Assembly (NCBI GenBank): GCA_964582525.1
Contig: CAZOSP010000001.1
Coordinates: 1-64,000 of the forward strand
Origin: BB31 sp964582525
Lineage (GTDB): Bacteria > Pseudomonadota > Gammaproteobacteria > Beggiatoales > Beggiatoaceae
Direction of reading: 5' to 3'
Length of the DNA: 64,000 nt
Shown: positions 42,194-50,268 of the stretch, one piece after another
Layout of the letters: every line of letters starts with the position of its first letter
Numbering within the stretch: position 1 is the stretch's first letter
The notes under the pieces: generated by a model
Database searches by the model: none
The model's input: the letters and a program-made list of their open reading frames with translations, nothing else
What the model was told of the DNA's origin: nothing
Translations under genes and position numbers: made by a program

Positions 42194-42511
42194 TTACCCT
42201 AATTCGGCACCAAAAACAATATCGTAGCCTTCCTCAAGGAAAACATAAGCCTTTTTCCAATCGCTACGTTTACCCGGGGTACGACCAAAGTTTTTACGCT
42301 TACCTTTTACATTCAAAGTTGTAACGCGAGACACTTTGACATTAAACAATAATTCAACGGCTTGCTTAATTTCTTGCTTGTTAGCATCTTTAACAACTTT
42401 GAAAACAGAATGACGATTATTGTCAGCTTCTCTTATAGCTTTTTCGGAAACACAAGGAGAAAGCAATACTTTCATCAGGCGTTCTTGACTGACTTTCTGA
42501 ACTTGACTCAT
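42194..42511 (-). CDS. rplW: 50S ribosomal protein L23
   Basis: 105 residues. Exit-tunnel protein that docks trigger factor. RLMKVLLSPCVSEKAIREAD, VELLFNVKVSRVTTLNVKGK and KKAYVFLEEGYDIVFGAELG. Overlaps the rplD stop by 4 bp. Confidence 0.98.
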   Translation of the reverse strand: MSQVQKVSQERLMKVLLSPCVSEKAIREADNNRHSVFKVVKDANKQEIKQAVELLFNVKVSRVTTLNVKGKRKNFGRTPGKRSDWKKAYVFLEEGYDIVFGAELG

Positions 42512-43131
42512 GCCAATCTCTCCTCAAGTTGTTTCAATGCAGATGAAGTAATAACTACTTTTTCAGCCCACACTAAAGTCACAGGATCAACATTGACCAC
42601 ATCAGACACAGCAATCCGGTGCAGATTACGTGAAGCCCGAACTAAATTATCTTCTAAGGTTTCAGTAATAATCATTAACTTCACATCTTTGCCTAATGAA
42701 TCAACCTTAGCAACAAAATCACAGGTTTTAGGACGCTCAACTGAAAAGTTATCAACTACCAATAAACGCTCTTGGCGCAACAATTCAGCTAAAATTGAGC
42801 GCATTGCAACGCGATACATTTTTTTGTTTAGCTTCTGCGTATAATCGCGTGGCACTGCTGCAAACGTAACACCGCCGGAACGCCAAATAGGGCTACGCAG
42901 ATTGCCTGCACGGGCGCGACCTGTGCCTTTTTGCCGCCAAGGTTTAAGCGTGCTACCACTCACTTGAGAGCGAGTTTTTTGCGCCTTAGTGCCCGCACGA
43001 CCCGCTGCCATATAGGCTACAACGGCTTGATGAATCAGCGCAGGTTTAAATTCAGTATCAAATACGGCTTCTGAAACATTAACGACACCACTGCTATCCG
43101 AGTCGGTGAGTGCCTGCAAAGCAACTTCCAT
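42508..43131 (-). CDS. rplD: 50S ribosomal protein L4
   Basis: 207 residues. Tunnel-wall protein and, in E. coli, repressor of the S10 operon. The long loop with KTRSQVSGSTLKPWRQKGTG and RARAGNLRSPIWRSGGVTFA is intact. C-terminal VDPVTLVWAEKVVITSSALK. Gap of 10 bp to rplC. Confidence 0.98.
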   Translation of the reverse strand: MEVALQALTDSDSSGVVNVSEAVFDTEFKPALIHQAVVAYMAAGRAGTKAQKTRSQVSGSTLKPWRQKGTGRARAGNLRSPIWRSGGVTFAAVPRDYTQKLNKKMYRVAMRSILAELLRQERLLVVDNFSVERPKTCDFVAKVDSLGKDVKLMIITETLEDNLVRASRNLHRIAVSDVVNVDPVTLVWAEKVVITSSALKQLEERLA

Positions 43132-43141
43132 TTTCTTCTCC

Positions 43142-43783
43142 TTACTTCGCTTTCACTGCTGGACGCACAATAACATCACCACCCGGCGCACCGGGAACAG
43201 CACCTTTAAGCAACAACAGGTTACGCTCGACATCAATCTTGACAATTTCTAGGTTCTGCACAGTGGTTCGCACATTACCCATTTGCCCAGCCATTTTTTT
43301 ACCCTTAAAAACACGACCCGGACTTTGGTTTTGACCAATGGAACCAGGAGCGCGATGCGATAAAGAGTTGCCATGCGTAGCGTCTTGCATACTGAAATTA
43401 TGACGTTTAATGACACCCGCAAAACCCTTGCCTTTAGAAGTAGCAGTGACATCAACTTTTTTACCCGCTTCAAATAGTTCTAATTTGAGTTCGCCACCTA
43501 GCTCATAATTTGCGAGTTCTTCTTGGCTTAAACGAAATTCCCAAAAACCACGCCCCGCTTCAGCATTTGCTTTTGCTAAATGCCCCGCGGTTGGTTTGTT
43601 GACACGGTTTGCTTTGCGCTCGCCACAAGTAACTTGAATAGCATCGTAACCTTCTTTCTTCGCAGTTTTAATTTGCGTTACTCGATTAGGCTCAACTTCT
43701 ACTACTGTTACCGGGACAGAGGAACCGTCTTCTTGAAAGATACGAGTCATGCCACATTTACGACCGACTACACCAATACCCAT
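43142..43783 (-). CDS. rplC: 50S ribosomal protein L3
   Basis: 213 residues. Early assembly protein reaching the peptidyl-transferase centre. GVVGRKCGMTRIFQEDGSSV, GFAGVIKRHNFSMQDATHGN, HRAPGSIGQNQSPGRVFKGK. The GQ of GSIGQNQ is the glutamine methylated by PrmB in E. coli. Second gene of the S10 operon. Confidence 0.98.
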   Translation of the reverse strand: MGIGVVGRKCGMTRIFQEDGSSVPVTVVEVEPNRVTQIKTAKKEGYDAIQVTCGERKANRVNKPTAGHLAKANAEAGRGFWEFRLSQEELANYELGGELKLELFEAGKKVDVTATSKGKGFAGVIKRHNFSMQDATHGNSLSHRAPGSIGQNQSPGRVFKGKKMAGQMGNVRTTVQNLEIVKIDVERNLLLLKGAVPGAPGGDVIVRPAVKAK

Positions 43784-43843
43784 TTGTTCGTACTCCCAAT
43801 ACCTGTTTCATCGTTTTGAAACATTTAACAGGTAATATCTAAA

Positions 43844-44155
43844 TCAATTTAGTTTAATTTGAACATTAACGCCAGCCGCCAAATCCAGTTTCATTAAAGC
43901 ATCTACTGTTTTGTCAGTTGGGTCAATAATATCCAATAAACGTCTATGCGTTCTTAATTCATATTGATCACGCGCATCCTTGTTGACGTGAGGCGAAATC
44001 AATACAGTGTAACGTTCTTTTTTAGTTGGCAGAGGAATGGGTCCACGCAATTGCGCACCTGTTCTGCGAGCCGTTTCTACAATTTCCCGTGCAGATTGAT
44101 CAATCAAACGATGATCAAATGCCTTGAGGCGAATACGAATTCTTTGATTTGCCAT
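43844..44155 (-). CDS. rpsJ: 30S ribosomal protein S10 (NusE)
   Basis: 103 residues, first gene of the S10 operon; also acts as NusE in antitermination. RIRIRLKAFDHRLIDQSARE, GAQLRGPIPLPTKKERYTVL, HRRLLDIIDPTDKTVDALMK. A promoter -10 lies about 30 bp upstream, so its leader is very short. Confidence 0.98.
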   Translation of the reverse strand: MANQRIRIRLKAFDHRLIDQSAREIVETARRTGAQLRGPIPLPTKKERYTVLISPHVNKDARDQYELRTHRRLLDIIDPTDKTVDALMKLDLAAGVNVQIKLN

Positions 44156-44184
44156 GTTTTAGCCCAAGAAAAAGAAAGCGCGTA

Positions 44185-44190
44185 ATTATA
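44185..44190 (-). promoter_or_regulatory. Promoter -10 of the S10 operon
   Basis: TATAAT on the minus strand at 44185-44190, followed by a GC-rich discriminator (TACGCGC), a pattern common in stringently controlled translation genes. The -35 is poor (TTTCTT at 17-base spacing). The start would lie near 44178, giving a leader of only about 23 bases before rpsJ. Confidence 0.5.
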
Positions 44191-44223
44191 TAGGGTTACA
44201 CACAAAAAAGAAAGACAAAAAGC

Positions 44224-44266
44224 AAAAAAAAATGCCATCAAAAAGCCGAGCCTTTTTAATGGCATT
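44224..44266 (-). terminator. Terminator after tuf
   Basis: On the minus strand AATGCCAT pairs with ATGGCATT (44231-44238 and 44259-44266) with an inner AAAAAG/CTTTTT stem, followed by a run of T corresponding to the A-run at 44224-44230. It ends the str operon, 7 bases after the tuf stop, and isolates it from rpsJ. Confidence 0.9.
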
Positions 44267-44272
44267 AGATTG

Positions 44273-45457
44273 TTACTCAATAATTTTAGCAACCACGCCC
44301 GCACCAACGGTACGACCGCCTTCACGAATCGCAAAACGTAAACCATCTTCCATAGCAATCGGGGCAATCAATTTAACCGTCATTTTGACGTTATCGCCGG
44401 GCATTACCATTTCGATACCTTCCGGCAATTCACAGGCACCCGTTACGTCTGTGGTACGGAAATAAAACTGTGGACGATAGCCATTGAAGAAAGGCGTGTG
44501 ACGACCGCCTTCATCTTTACCTAAGATATAAACTTCTGCTTCAAAGTGAGTGTGTGGGGTAATGCTGCCGGGTTTAGCCAGCACCTGACCACGTTCCACG
44601 TCATCACGTTTAGTACCGCGTAACAGAACCCCTACGTTGTCGCCCGCTACGCCTTCATCAAGCAGCTTGCGGAACATTTCCACACCGGTACAGGTGGTTT
44701 TAGTGGTCTCTTTGATACCAACGATTTCAATTTCTTCACCCACCTTGACTTTGCCGCGTTCTACACGACCCGTCACAACAGTACCGCGCCCTGAAATAGA
44801 GAATACGTCTTCAATCGGCATCAGGAAGGGTAGGTCAATTTCACGTTTTGGTTCTGGGATGTAGCTATCTAAAGCTGCGACGAGTTCGTAGATTTTATCT
44901 ACATATTTTTGCTCGCCATCCAGGGCTTTCAATGCTGAACCGATAATGACAGGGGTGTCATCGCCGGGGAAATTGTAGCTATCAAGCAACTCACGCACTT
45001 CCATTTCAACCAGTTCAAGCAGTTCTTCGTCATCAACCATGTCTGCTTTGTTCATAAATACCACGATGTAAGGTACACCGACTTGGCGTGATAGCAGAAT
45101 GTGTTCACGAGTTTGTGGCATCGGACCGTCAGCCGCAGAGACCACCAAAATTGCACCGTCCATTTGCGCCGCGCCGGTAATCATGTTTTTCACATAATCA
45201 GCATGACCGGGACAATCTACGTGCGCATAGTGGCGATCATCAGATTCATACTCAACATGCGCTGTCGCAATGGTAATACCACGCGCACGCTCTTCTGGTG
45301 CGTTGTCGATTTGATCGTAGGCTTTGAATTCACCGCCATGTTTCTCTGCCATACATTTAGTAATAGCAGCCGTCAAAGTGGTTTTCCCATGGTCAACGTG
45401 ACCGATGGTGCCTACATTCAAGTGCGCTTTGCCGCGCTCGAATTTTGCTTTAGACAC
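44273..45457 (-). CDS. tuf: Elongation factor Tu
   Basis: 394 residues, GTG start at 45457 with AGGAAGG upstream. Delivers aminoacyl-tRNA to the ribosomal A site. G1 GHVDHGKTTLTAAI, switch I region DNAPEERARGITI, G3 DCPGHADY, G4 NKADM. Domains 2 and 3 follow (GRGTVVTGRVERGKVKVGEE, FRTTDVTGACELPEGIEMVM). Last gene of the str operon. A second tuf copy, common in gammaproteobacteria, is not in this window. Confidence 0.98.
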   Translation of the reverse strand: MSKAKFERGKAHLNVGTIGHVDHGKTTLTAAITKCMAEKHGGEFKAYDQIDNAPEERARGITIATAHVEYESDDRHYAHVDCPGHADYVKNMITGAAQMDGAILVVSAADGPMPQTREHILLSRQVGVPYIVVFMNKADMVDDEELLELVEMEVRELLDSYNFPGDDTPVIIGSALKALDGEQKYVDKIYELVAALDSYIPEPKREIDLPFLMPIEDVFSISGRGTVVTGRVERGKVKVGEEIEIVGIKETTKTTCTGVEMFRKLLDEGVAGDNVGVLLRGTKRDDVERGQVLAKPGSITPHTHFEAEVYILGKDEGGRHTPFFNGYRPQFYFRTTDVTGACELPEGIEMVMPGDNVKMTVKLIAPIAMEDGLRFAIREGGRTVGAGVVAKIIE

Positions 45458-45492
45458 AGTATATACCCCTTCCTTTCAGAGTCGTTTCATGA

Positions 45493-45520
45493 ATTATTAA
45501 AGAACTTAACGATTTGCCAA
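45493..45520 (-). promoter_or_regulatory. Possible internal tuf promoter
   Basis: In the 101-bp fusA-tuf spacer the minus strand has TTGGCA (45515-45520), 16 bases, AATAAT (45493-45498). This would give extra tuf transcripts, as known for E. coli tufA whose promoters lie inside fusA. Sequence match only. Confidence 0.4.
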
Positions 45521-45558
45521 CAAACGCATAGCTGGCGACATAATAAACTCAGACTAAG

Positions 45559-47661
45559 TTATCCCTGTTTTTTCTTGATAACTTCGCCTGCAATGTTTGC
45601 CGGAGCTTCGGCATAACGTCCAAACTGCATGGTGTAACTGGCTCGACCTTGCGTTTGTGAACGCAAATCAGTGGCGTAACCAAACATTTCAGCCAATGGT
45701 ACTTCGGCTTTAACGCTTTTACCAGTAGGAATGTCTTCCATGCCTTGCAGAATACCGCGACGGCGATTTAAGTCTCCCATGACATCACCCATGTAATCTT
45801 CAGGGGTGACAACTTCGACATCCATAATAGGCTCAAGCAATACAGGTTTTGCTTTTAACGCGCCATTTTTGAAACCCATAGAGCCGGCAATTTTGAATGC
45901 CATTTCACTAGAGTCAACTTCATGGTAAGAGCCGTCGTACAAGGTTACTTTGATGTCAACCACTGGATAGCCCGCGATAACACCATTTTCCATCTGCTCA
46001 CGGATACCTTTATCGACAGCCGGGATGTATTCTTTGGGTACAACGCCGCCGACAATCCCGTTGACAAATTCATAACCTGTACCGGGTTCTTGTGGTTCTA
46101 CCTTCAACCAAACATGACCAAATTGACCACGCCCGCCCGATTGACGCACAAATTTACCTTCTGCTTCAACCGTTTGACGTATGGTTTCACGGTAAGCCAC
46201 CTGTGGCGCACCAACATTAGCTTCAACATTAAATTCGCGTTTCATGCGATCGACAATAATGTCTAGGTGCAACTCACCCATACCAGAAATAATGGTTTGC
46301 CCTGATTCTTCATCAGTAGAAACACGGAATGAAGGGTCTTCTGCTGCCAGCTTAGATAGCGCGATACCCATTTTTTCTTGGTCAGCTTTGGTTTTTGGTT
46401 CAACAGCGACAGAAATAACGGGTTCAGGAAATTCCATGCGCTCTAGGGTAATGATATTGTCTTTATGGCACAAGGTATCCCCTGTGGTCACATCTTTTAG
46501 ACCCACAGCCGCCGCAATATCGCCGGCTCGCACTTCTTTGATTTCTTCACGCGAATTTGCGTGCATTTGCACAATACGCCCCACTCGCTCACGCTTGCTT
46601 TTCACCGGATTGTAAACAGCGTCACCTGAATTAAGCACGCCCGAGTACACACGAAAGAAGGTTAAAGTACCTACAAACGGGTCAGTGGCGATTTTGAAAG
46701 CTAAGGCGGCAAAAGGCTCTTCATCTGAGGCACGACGCTCTGCTTCTGTTTCTGCTGCGTCATCTAAAATGCCTCTAATGGGAGGCACATCAGTGGGGGC
46801 TGGCATGTAATGAACAACGCCATCTAGCATGGCTTGCACGCCCTTGTTTTTGAAAGCCGAGCCGCATAAAGCCGGAATAATTTCTAAAGCTAAGGTGCGT
46901 TGACGAACGGCTTGACGAATTTCTTCTTCAGTCAAATCACCTTCTTCAAGGTATTTATCCATAAGCTCTTCAGAAGATTCTGCCGCCGCCTCTAATAGCT
47001 TTTCGCGCCATTCCTCGCATTCCGTCTGCATGTTTGCAGGAATATCGCGTGCTTCATAGTTCATGCCTTGAGTCGCATCATCCCAATAAATTGCCTGCAT
47101 TTTAATGAGGTCAACTACACCTTCAAAATGTTCTTCCGCACCGATAGGCAATTGCAAGGGGACGGGATTGGCAGCCAAGCGGGTTTTAATCTGCTCAATG
47201 ACACGCAAAAAGTTCGCCCCAGCGCGATCCATTTTGTTCACAAAAGCCAGCCGCGGCACCTTGTATTTATTGGCTTGCCGCCACACGGTTTCGGATTGTG
47301 GTTCTACGCCACCTACCGCACAAAACAAGGCGCAAGCACCATCTAGCACCCGCAAAGAACGTTCTACTTCAATGGTAAAGTCAACGTGTCCGGGCGTATC
47401 AATAATGTTAATACGGTGTTCATCAAACTGTTTATCCATACCCTGCCAAAAGCAGGTTGTCGCAGCAGAAGTAATGGTAATACCACGCTCTTGCTCTTGC
47501 GCCATCCAGTCCATTGTTGCAGCACCATCATGCACTTCACCGATTTTATGAGACAAACCTGTGTAAAAAAGCACACGCTCAGTAGTGGTGGTTTTACCTG
47601 CATCAATGTGAGCCATAATGCCGATATTACGGTAACGCTCAATAGGTGTTTTACGTGCCAC
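45559..47661 (-). CDS. fusA: Elongation factor G
   Basis: 700 residues. GTPase that drives translocation and, with RRF, ribosome recycling. G1 AHIDAGKTTTTERVLFYTG, switch EQERGITITSAATT, G3 DTPGHVDF, G4 NKMDR; domain IV with GGRGQFGHVWLKVEPQEPGT and domain V with LEPIMDVEVVTPEDYMGDVM. Located between rpsG and tuf, standard str operon. Confidence 0.98.
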   Translation of the reverse strand: MARKTPIERYRNIGIMAHIDAGKTTTTERVLFYTGLSHKIGEVHDGAATMDWMAQEQERGITITSAATTCFWQGMDKQFDEHRINIIDTPGHVDFTIEVERSLRVLDGACALFCAVGGVEPQSETVWRQANKYKVPRLAFVNKMDRAGANFLRVIEQIKTRLAANPVPLQLPIGAEEHFEGVVDLIKMQAIYWDDATQGMNYEARDIPANMQTECEEWREKLLEAAAESSEELMDKYLEEGDLTEEEIRQAVRQRTLALEIIPALCGSAFKNKGVQAMLDGVVHYMPAPTDVPPIRGILDDAAETEAERRASDEEPFAALAFKIATDPFVGTLTFFRVYSGVLNSGDAVYNPVKSKRERVGRIVQMHANSREEIKEVRAGDIAAAVGLKDVTTGDTLCHKDNIITLERMEFPEPVISVAVEPKTKADQEKMGIALSKLAAEDPSFRVSTDEESGQTIISGMGELHLDIIVDRMKREFNVEANVGAPQVAYRETIRQTVEAEGKFVRQSGGRGQFGHVWLKVEPQEPGTGYEFVNGIVGGVVPKEYIPAVDKGIREQMENGVIAGYPVVDIKVTLYDGSYHEVDSSEMAFKIAGSMGFKNGALKAKPVLLEPIMDVEVVTPEDYMGDVMGDLNRRRGILQGMEDIPTGKSVKAEVPLAEMFGYATDLRSQTQGRASYTMQFGRYAEAPANIAGEVIKKKQG

Positions 47662-47704
47662 GTCAATAACCTTCTGTTGCTAAAAATGTACAAGAATCTT
47701 TTGA

Positions 47705-48181
47705 TTACCAGCGAAAATGCGCAAAGGCTTTATTAGCTTCCGCCATACGATGCACATCTTCACGTTTTTTCATTGCAGACCCTTTATTTTCAAAGGCATC
47801 TAGCAACTCACCCGCAAGACGCAAATCCATACTTTTTTCGCTACGTTTACGCGCCGCATCCACAATCCAGCGCATTGCCAGCGCAGTACGGCGAACCGGA
47901 CGGACTTCGACCGGCACCTGATAGGTTGACCCCCCTACGCGGCGAGATTTCACCTCAACAATAGGGCGCACATTATCCAGTGCCTTGTTAAAAATTTCGA
48001 GCGACTCTAGTTCGCTTTTTTTGCGCTCATCCATACGGTCCAAGGCACGATACACCACATTTTCAGCGACGGATTTTTTGCCGCGCTCCATGACCATATT
48101 AATAAATTTAGCAATAGTTTCATTCCCGAATTTAGGATCGGGCAAAATAACTCGTTTAGCTGCAACACGTCTTCTAGGCAT
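47705..48181 (-). CDS. rpsG: 30S ribosomal protein S7
   Basis: 158 residues. Head assembly initiator, located at the mRNA exit and E site; translational repressor of str in E. coli. MPRRRVAAKRVILPDPKFGN, KALDNVRPIVEVKSRRVGGS, TYQVPVEVRPVRRTALAMRW. 21 bp after rpsL. Confidence 0.98.
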   Translation of the reverse strand: MPRRRVAAKRVILPDPKFGNETIAKFINMVMERGKKSVAENVVYRALDRMDERKKSELESLEIFNKALDNVRPIVEVKSRRVGGSTYQVPVEVRPVRRTALAMRWIVDAARKRSEKSMDLRLAGELLDAFENKGSAMKKREDVHRMAEANKAFAHFRW

Positions 48182-48202
48182 GACTTATCAACCTGCTTAA
48201 TC

Positions 48203-48577
48203 TTAAGATTTTGGTCGCTTCGCACCATATTTGGAGCGACCTTGTTTACGGTCTTGAACACCGGAAGTATCCAAGCTACCGCGTACTGTGTGATAGCGCA
48301 CACCCGGCAAATCTTTGACACGACCACCGCGAATCAAGACTACCGAGTGTTCTTGTAGATTATGTCCCTCACCACCGATATAAGAACTGACTTCCATACC
48401 GTTAGTTAAACGCACACGCGCTACTTTACGCATCGCCGAGTTAGGTTTTTTCGGTGTTGTGGTATAAACACGGGTACATACCCCGCGACGCTGTGGACAG
48501 GCTTCTAAGGCCGGCACAGTACTCTTCTTTTTTTGCAGGCGACGCGGTTTACGCACCAACTGGTTAATTGTAGCCAT
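48203..48577 (-). CDS. rpsL: 30S ribosomal protein S12
   Basis: 124 residues. Decoding-centre protein. The streptomycin sites K43 (TTTPKKPNSAMRK) and K88 (GGRVKDLPGVRYHTVRG) are wild type. N-terminus ATINQLVRKPRRLQKKKSTV. Ribosome binding site TTGGAG sits directly before the ATG, just behind a terminator-like hairpin in the leader. Confidence 0.98.
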   Translation of the reverse strand: MATINQLVRKPRRLQKKKSTVPALEACPQRRGVCTRVYTTTPKKPNSAMRKVARVRLTNGMEVSSYIGGEGHNLQEHSVVLIRGGRVKDLPGVRYHTVRGSLDTSGVQDRKQGRSKYGAKRPKS

Positions 48578-48595
48578 GCTTACTCCAACAAGTAT

Positions 48596-48625
48596 AAAAA
48601 ACCGCGCTTTGTTAAAGCGCGGTTT
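48596..48625 (-). terminator. Terminator-like hairpin in the rpsL leader (possible attenuator)
   Basis: AAACCGCGCTTT (48599-48610), GTT loop, AAAGCGCGGTTT (48614-48625), with a T-run on the minus strand at its end. It lies only 18 bases before the rpsL start codon and downstream of a good promoter, leaving no room for another promoter. A second small stem (GCCC-GCAAT-GGGC, 48643-48655) precedes it. Confidence 0.75.
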
Positions 48626-48677
48626 GTCGTCAAATCATTAAACGCCCGCAATGGGCAGGGCTTTAGGAAAGCCGTGC

Positions 48678-48706
48678 AATGTACCTATAATTTGAGTGCG
48701 TGTCAA
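48678..48706 (-). promoter_or_regulatory. Promoter of the str operon (rpsL-tuf)
   Basis: On the minus strand TTGACA (48701-48706), 17-base spacer, TACATT (48678-48683). Expected start near 48671, so the transcript has a leader of about 94 bases with stem-loops before rpsL. Confidence 0.65.
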
Positions 48707-48723
48707 GTAAAAATTCGACACAC

Positions 48724-48838
48724 ACTCATACCCGCTAGAAACTGCATTTTTTGCTTTATCAAGTTCCACCTAAATTTTGGGGGTTTAAGTACTTCAACAT
48801 ATTCCGAACTTCAGGTTTCAGGCGGGCGCAGCATACCT
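48724..48838. repeat. Dispersed TIR element upstream of the str promoter
   Basis: ACTCATACCCGCTAGAAACT then GCATTTTTTGCTTTATC (48724-48760) is the best match to the arm consensus. The opposite end (about 48812-48838, TTTCAGGCGGGCGCAGCATA) is its imperfect mirror. The core AAGTACTTAAACC (minus strand) recurs near 50160. It fills the gap between the NYN gene stop and the str promoter. Confidence 0.75.
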
Positions 48839-48853
48839 CAATCCCTAGAGCCG

Positions 48854-49768
48854 TTAATCGGCTTCCGGCGGGGTAAAATCTGCGGTCATGCCGTTAGGTA
48901 AAATAGTCGGATCATTGGATCGTTGCGGATCTAAGCGCGGTGGCAAGACTTGGCGAATATTCATAGCCACCGGGTCTTTATTGGTTTTAGATTTTTCTAA
49001 GCGAAACTCAAATAACATATCGCGGCTAGGTAAATAGGAGGGATTAACATTAGGCGGCAAATTTGAGCCATGAAAAAACACTGAACTATAGGGCGAAGCA
49101 GAATTACGTGAGTCGGTAATCCACAATCCTGAGCCGATATGATCCATGTAACGCATAAAACCAAAACCCTTGTCTTCATCATAGTGATAACAATAACCGC
49201 GCACCGTTGAAGCAATTTCCCCCCAAGCCGGGCTGCTATCAGCTTTACGAATAGGCAATAAATTAGGAATTAAATAGCCGGATACAAACATATCGGCTTC
49301 ACGTTTCAACTCACTGGAAACATTATCAAAACCAATAATTTCGACGCGACAACCATAATTTTGTAAGGCACGCACGACTTGGATAAAATCTCCATCGCCG
49401 GTCACCATCACAACGCGATCTAAGGTTTGTGATTGCAGCAGCGCATCAACTGCCATGTCTAAATCAGCATTCGCCTTGCCGTAACGATTGCCTTTTTCAT
49501 CTTCATACCACTTCACATTTTTTTGAATAACCTTAAAACCGTATTCGCGCAATACTGAAAAATAGCCATTAATCCCCTTGCGATACGCCAAATCATCGCG
49601 TGAACGCTCCGGGTCAAAACTCACATAAGCATTTAAGCGCAGTGCTTCTGCATTGTCCCGACAAGCAAATTCGCGCAAAACGTCATAATGCATTCCATAA
49701 CCACCGTTACGATTAACATTCGCAACATCAACATAAACACCGATTTTTGCACATGATTTAAAAGCCAT
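48854..49768 (-). CDS. NYN-domain (PIN-like) protein with OB-like C-terminal part
   Basis: 304 residues. Residues about 8-165 form a NYN/LabA-type nuclease-like domain: IGVYVDVANVNRNG (first acidic strand), ANADLDMAVDALLQSQTLDR, VVMVTGDGDFIQVVRALQNY (catalytic-type aspartates DxD). Residues about 185-270 resemble a cold-shock-like OB fold (GYCYHYDEDKGFGFMRYMD, VFFHGSNL, LFEFRLEKS). NYN domains are predicted RNA nucleases, and the OB part would bind RNA. Located upstream of the str operon in the same direction, separated by a TIR element. Substrate unknown. Confidence 0.8.
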   Translation of the reverse strand: MAFKSCAKIGVYVDVANVNRNGGYGMHYDVLREFACRDNAEALRLNAYVSFDPERSRDDLAYRKGINGYFSVLREYGFKVIQKNVKWYEDEKGNRYGKANADLDMAVDALLQSQTLDRVVMVTGDGDFIQVVRALQNYGCRVEIIGFDNVSSELKREADMFVSGYLIPNLLPIRKADSSPAWGEIASTVRGYCYHYDEDKGFGFMRYMDHIGSGLWITDSRNSASPYSSVFFHGSNLPPNVNPSYLPSRDMLFEFRLEKSKTNKDPVAMNIRQVLPPRLDPQRSNDPTILPNGMTADFTPPEAD

Positions 49769-50038
49769 AATTACCCCTAAATTTTTAAGATTTATTGCCT
49801 GTTACAACACACAATAATTTTTTTGTTGAGTAACAGATTTTCATTGCAAGATATACTGCACCCCGCCAGAAAGTACGCTCAGGTATATTTTTAATAGCTT
49901 GTAAAACAGTATGTTAAAAAAGAAAAAAAGGCAATTTCTGGTGAGTATGGGTATAAAATGATTGTCACGTAACGTAATAGAATAACATAAGAGAGAAGTT
50001 TACCTAAAGTTTTACGTGGCTTAAATGAAATTTTATCT
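49769..50038. repeat. Gap with a paired TIR element (49851-49955)
   Basis: ATATACTGCACCCCGCCAGA (49851-49870) mirrors AATTTCTGGTGAGTATGGGT then ATA (49933-49955). The centre is AT-rich. The rest of this stretch carries no coding signal. It begins the 500-bp divergent spacer between the NYN gene and the DsrL-like gene, which holds two repeat elements in a row. Confidence 0.65.
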
Positions 50039-50227
50039 TCATCCCTGCCAGAAACTGCATTTTTTGCTTTATCATAGTGACCGGCTGATGCCCCACGCTA
50101 TGTTGAGATTGATTTCGCATCAAGCAGTATTTTGCAGCAAAAAGCCCGACCACGTAATCTGAGTACTTAAAATCCAAGCGTTTGGATGAAGATTGATAAG
50201 AAAAAATGCAGTTTCTGGCAGCTATGA
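50039..50227. repeat. Dispersed TIR element (longest paired copy, 189 bp)
   Basis: CTGCCAGAAACTGCATTTTT (50045-50064) is mirrored exactly over 20 bases by AAAAATGCAGTTTCTGGCAG at 50203-50222, with weaker pairing outward to TCAT/ATGA. The core contains GAGTACTTAAAATCCAAGCG. No ORF of note lies inside, so it is a non-autonomous element. It ends 41 bp before the DsrL-like start codon. Confidence 0.85.
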
Positions 50228-50268
50228 GTATATATTAAGCAAAAATCGCAACCAAGGAGACTAGAATT

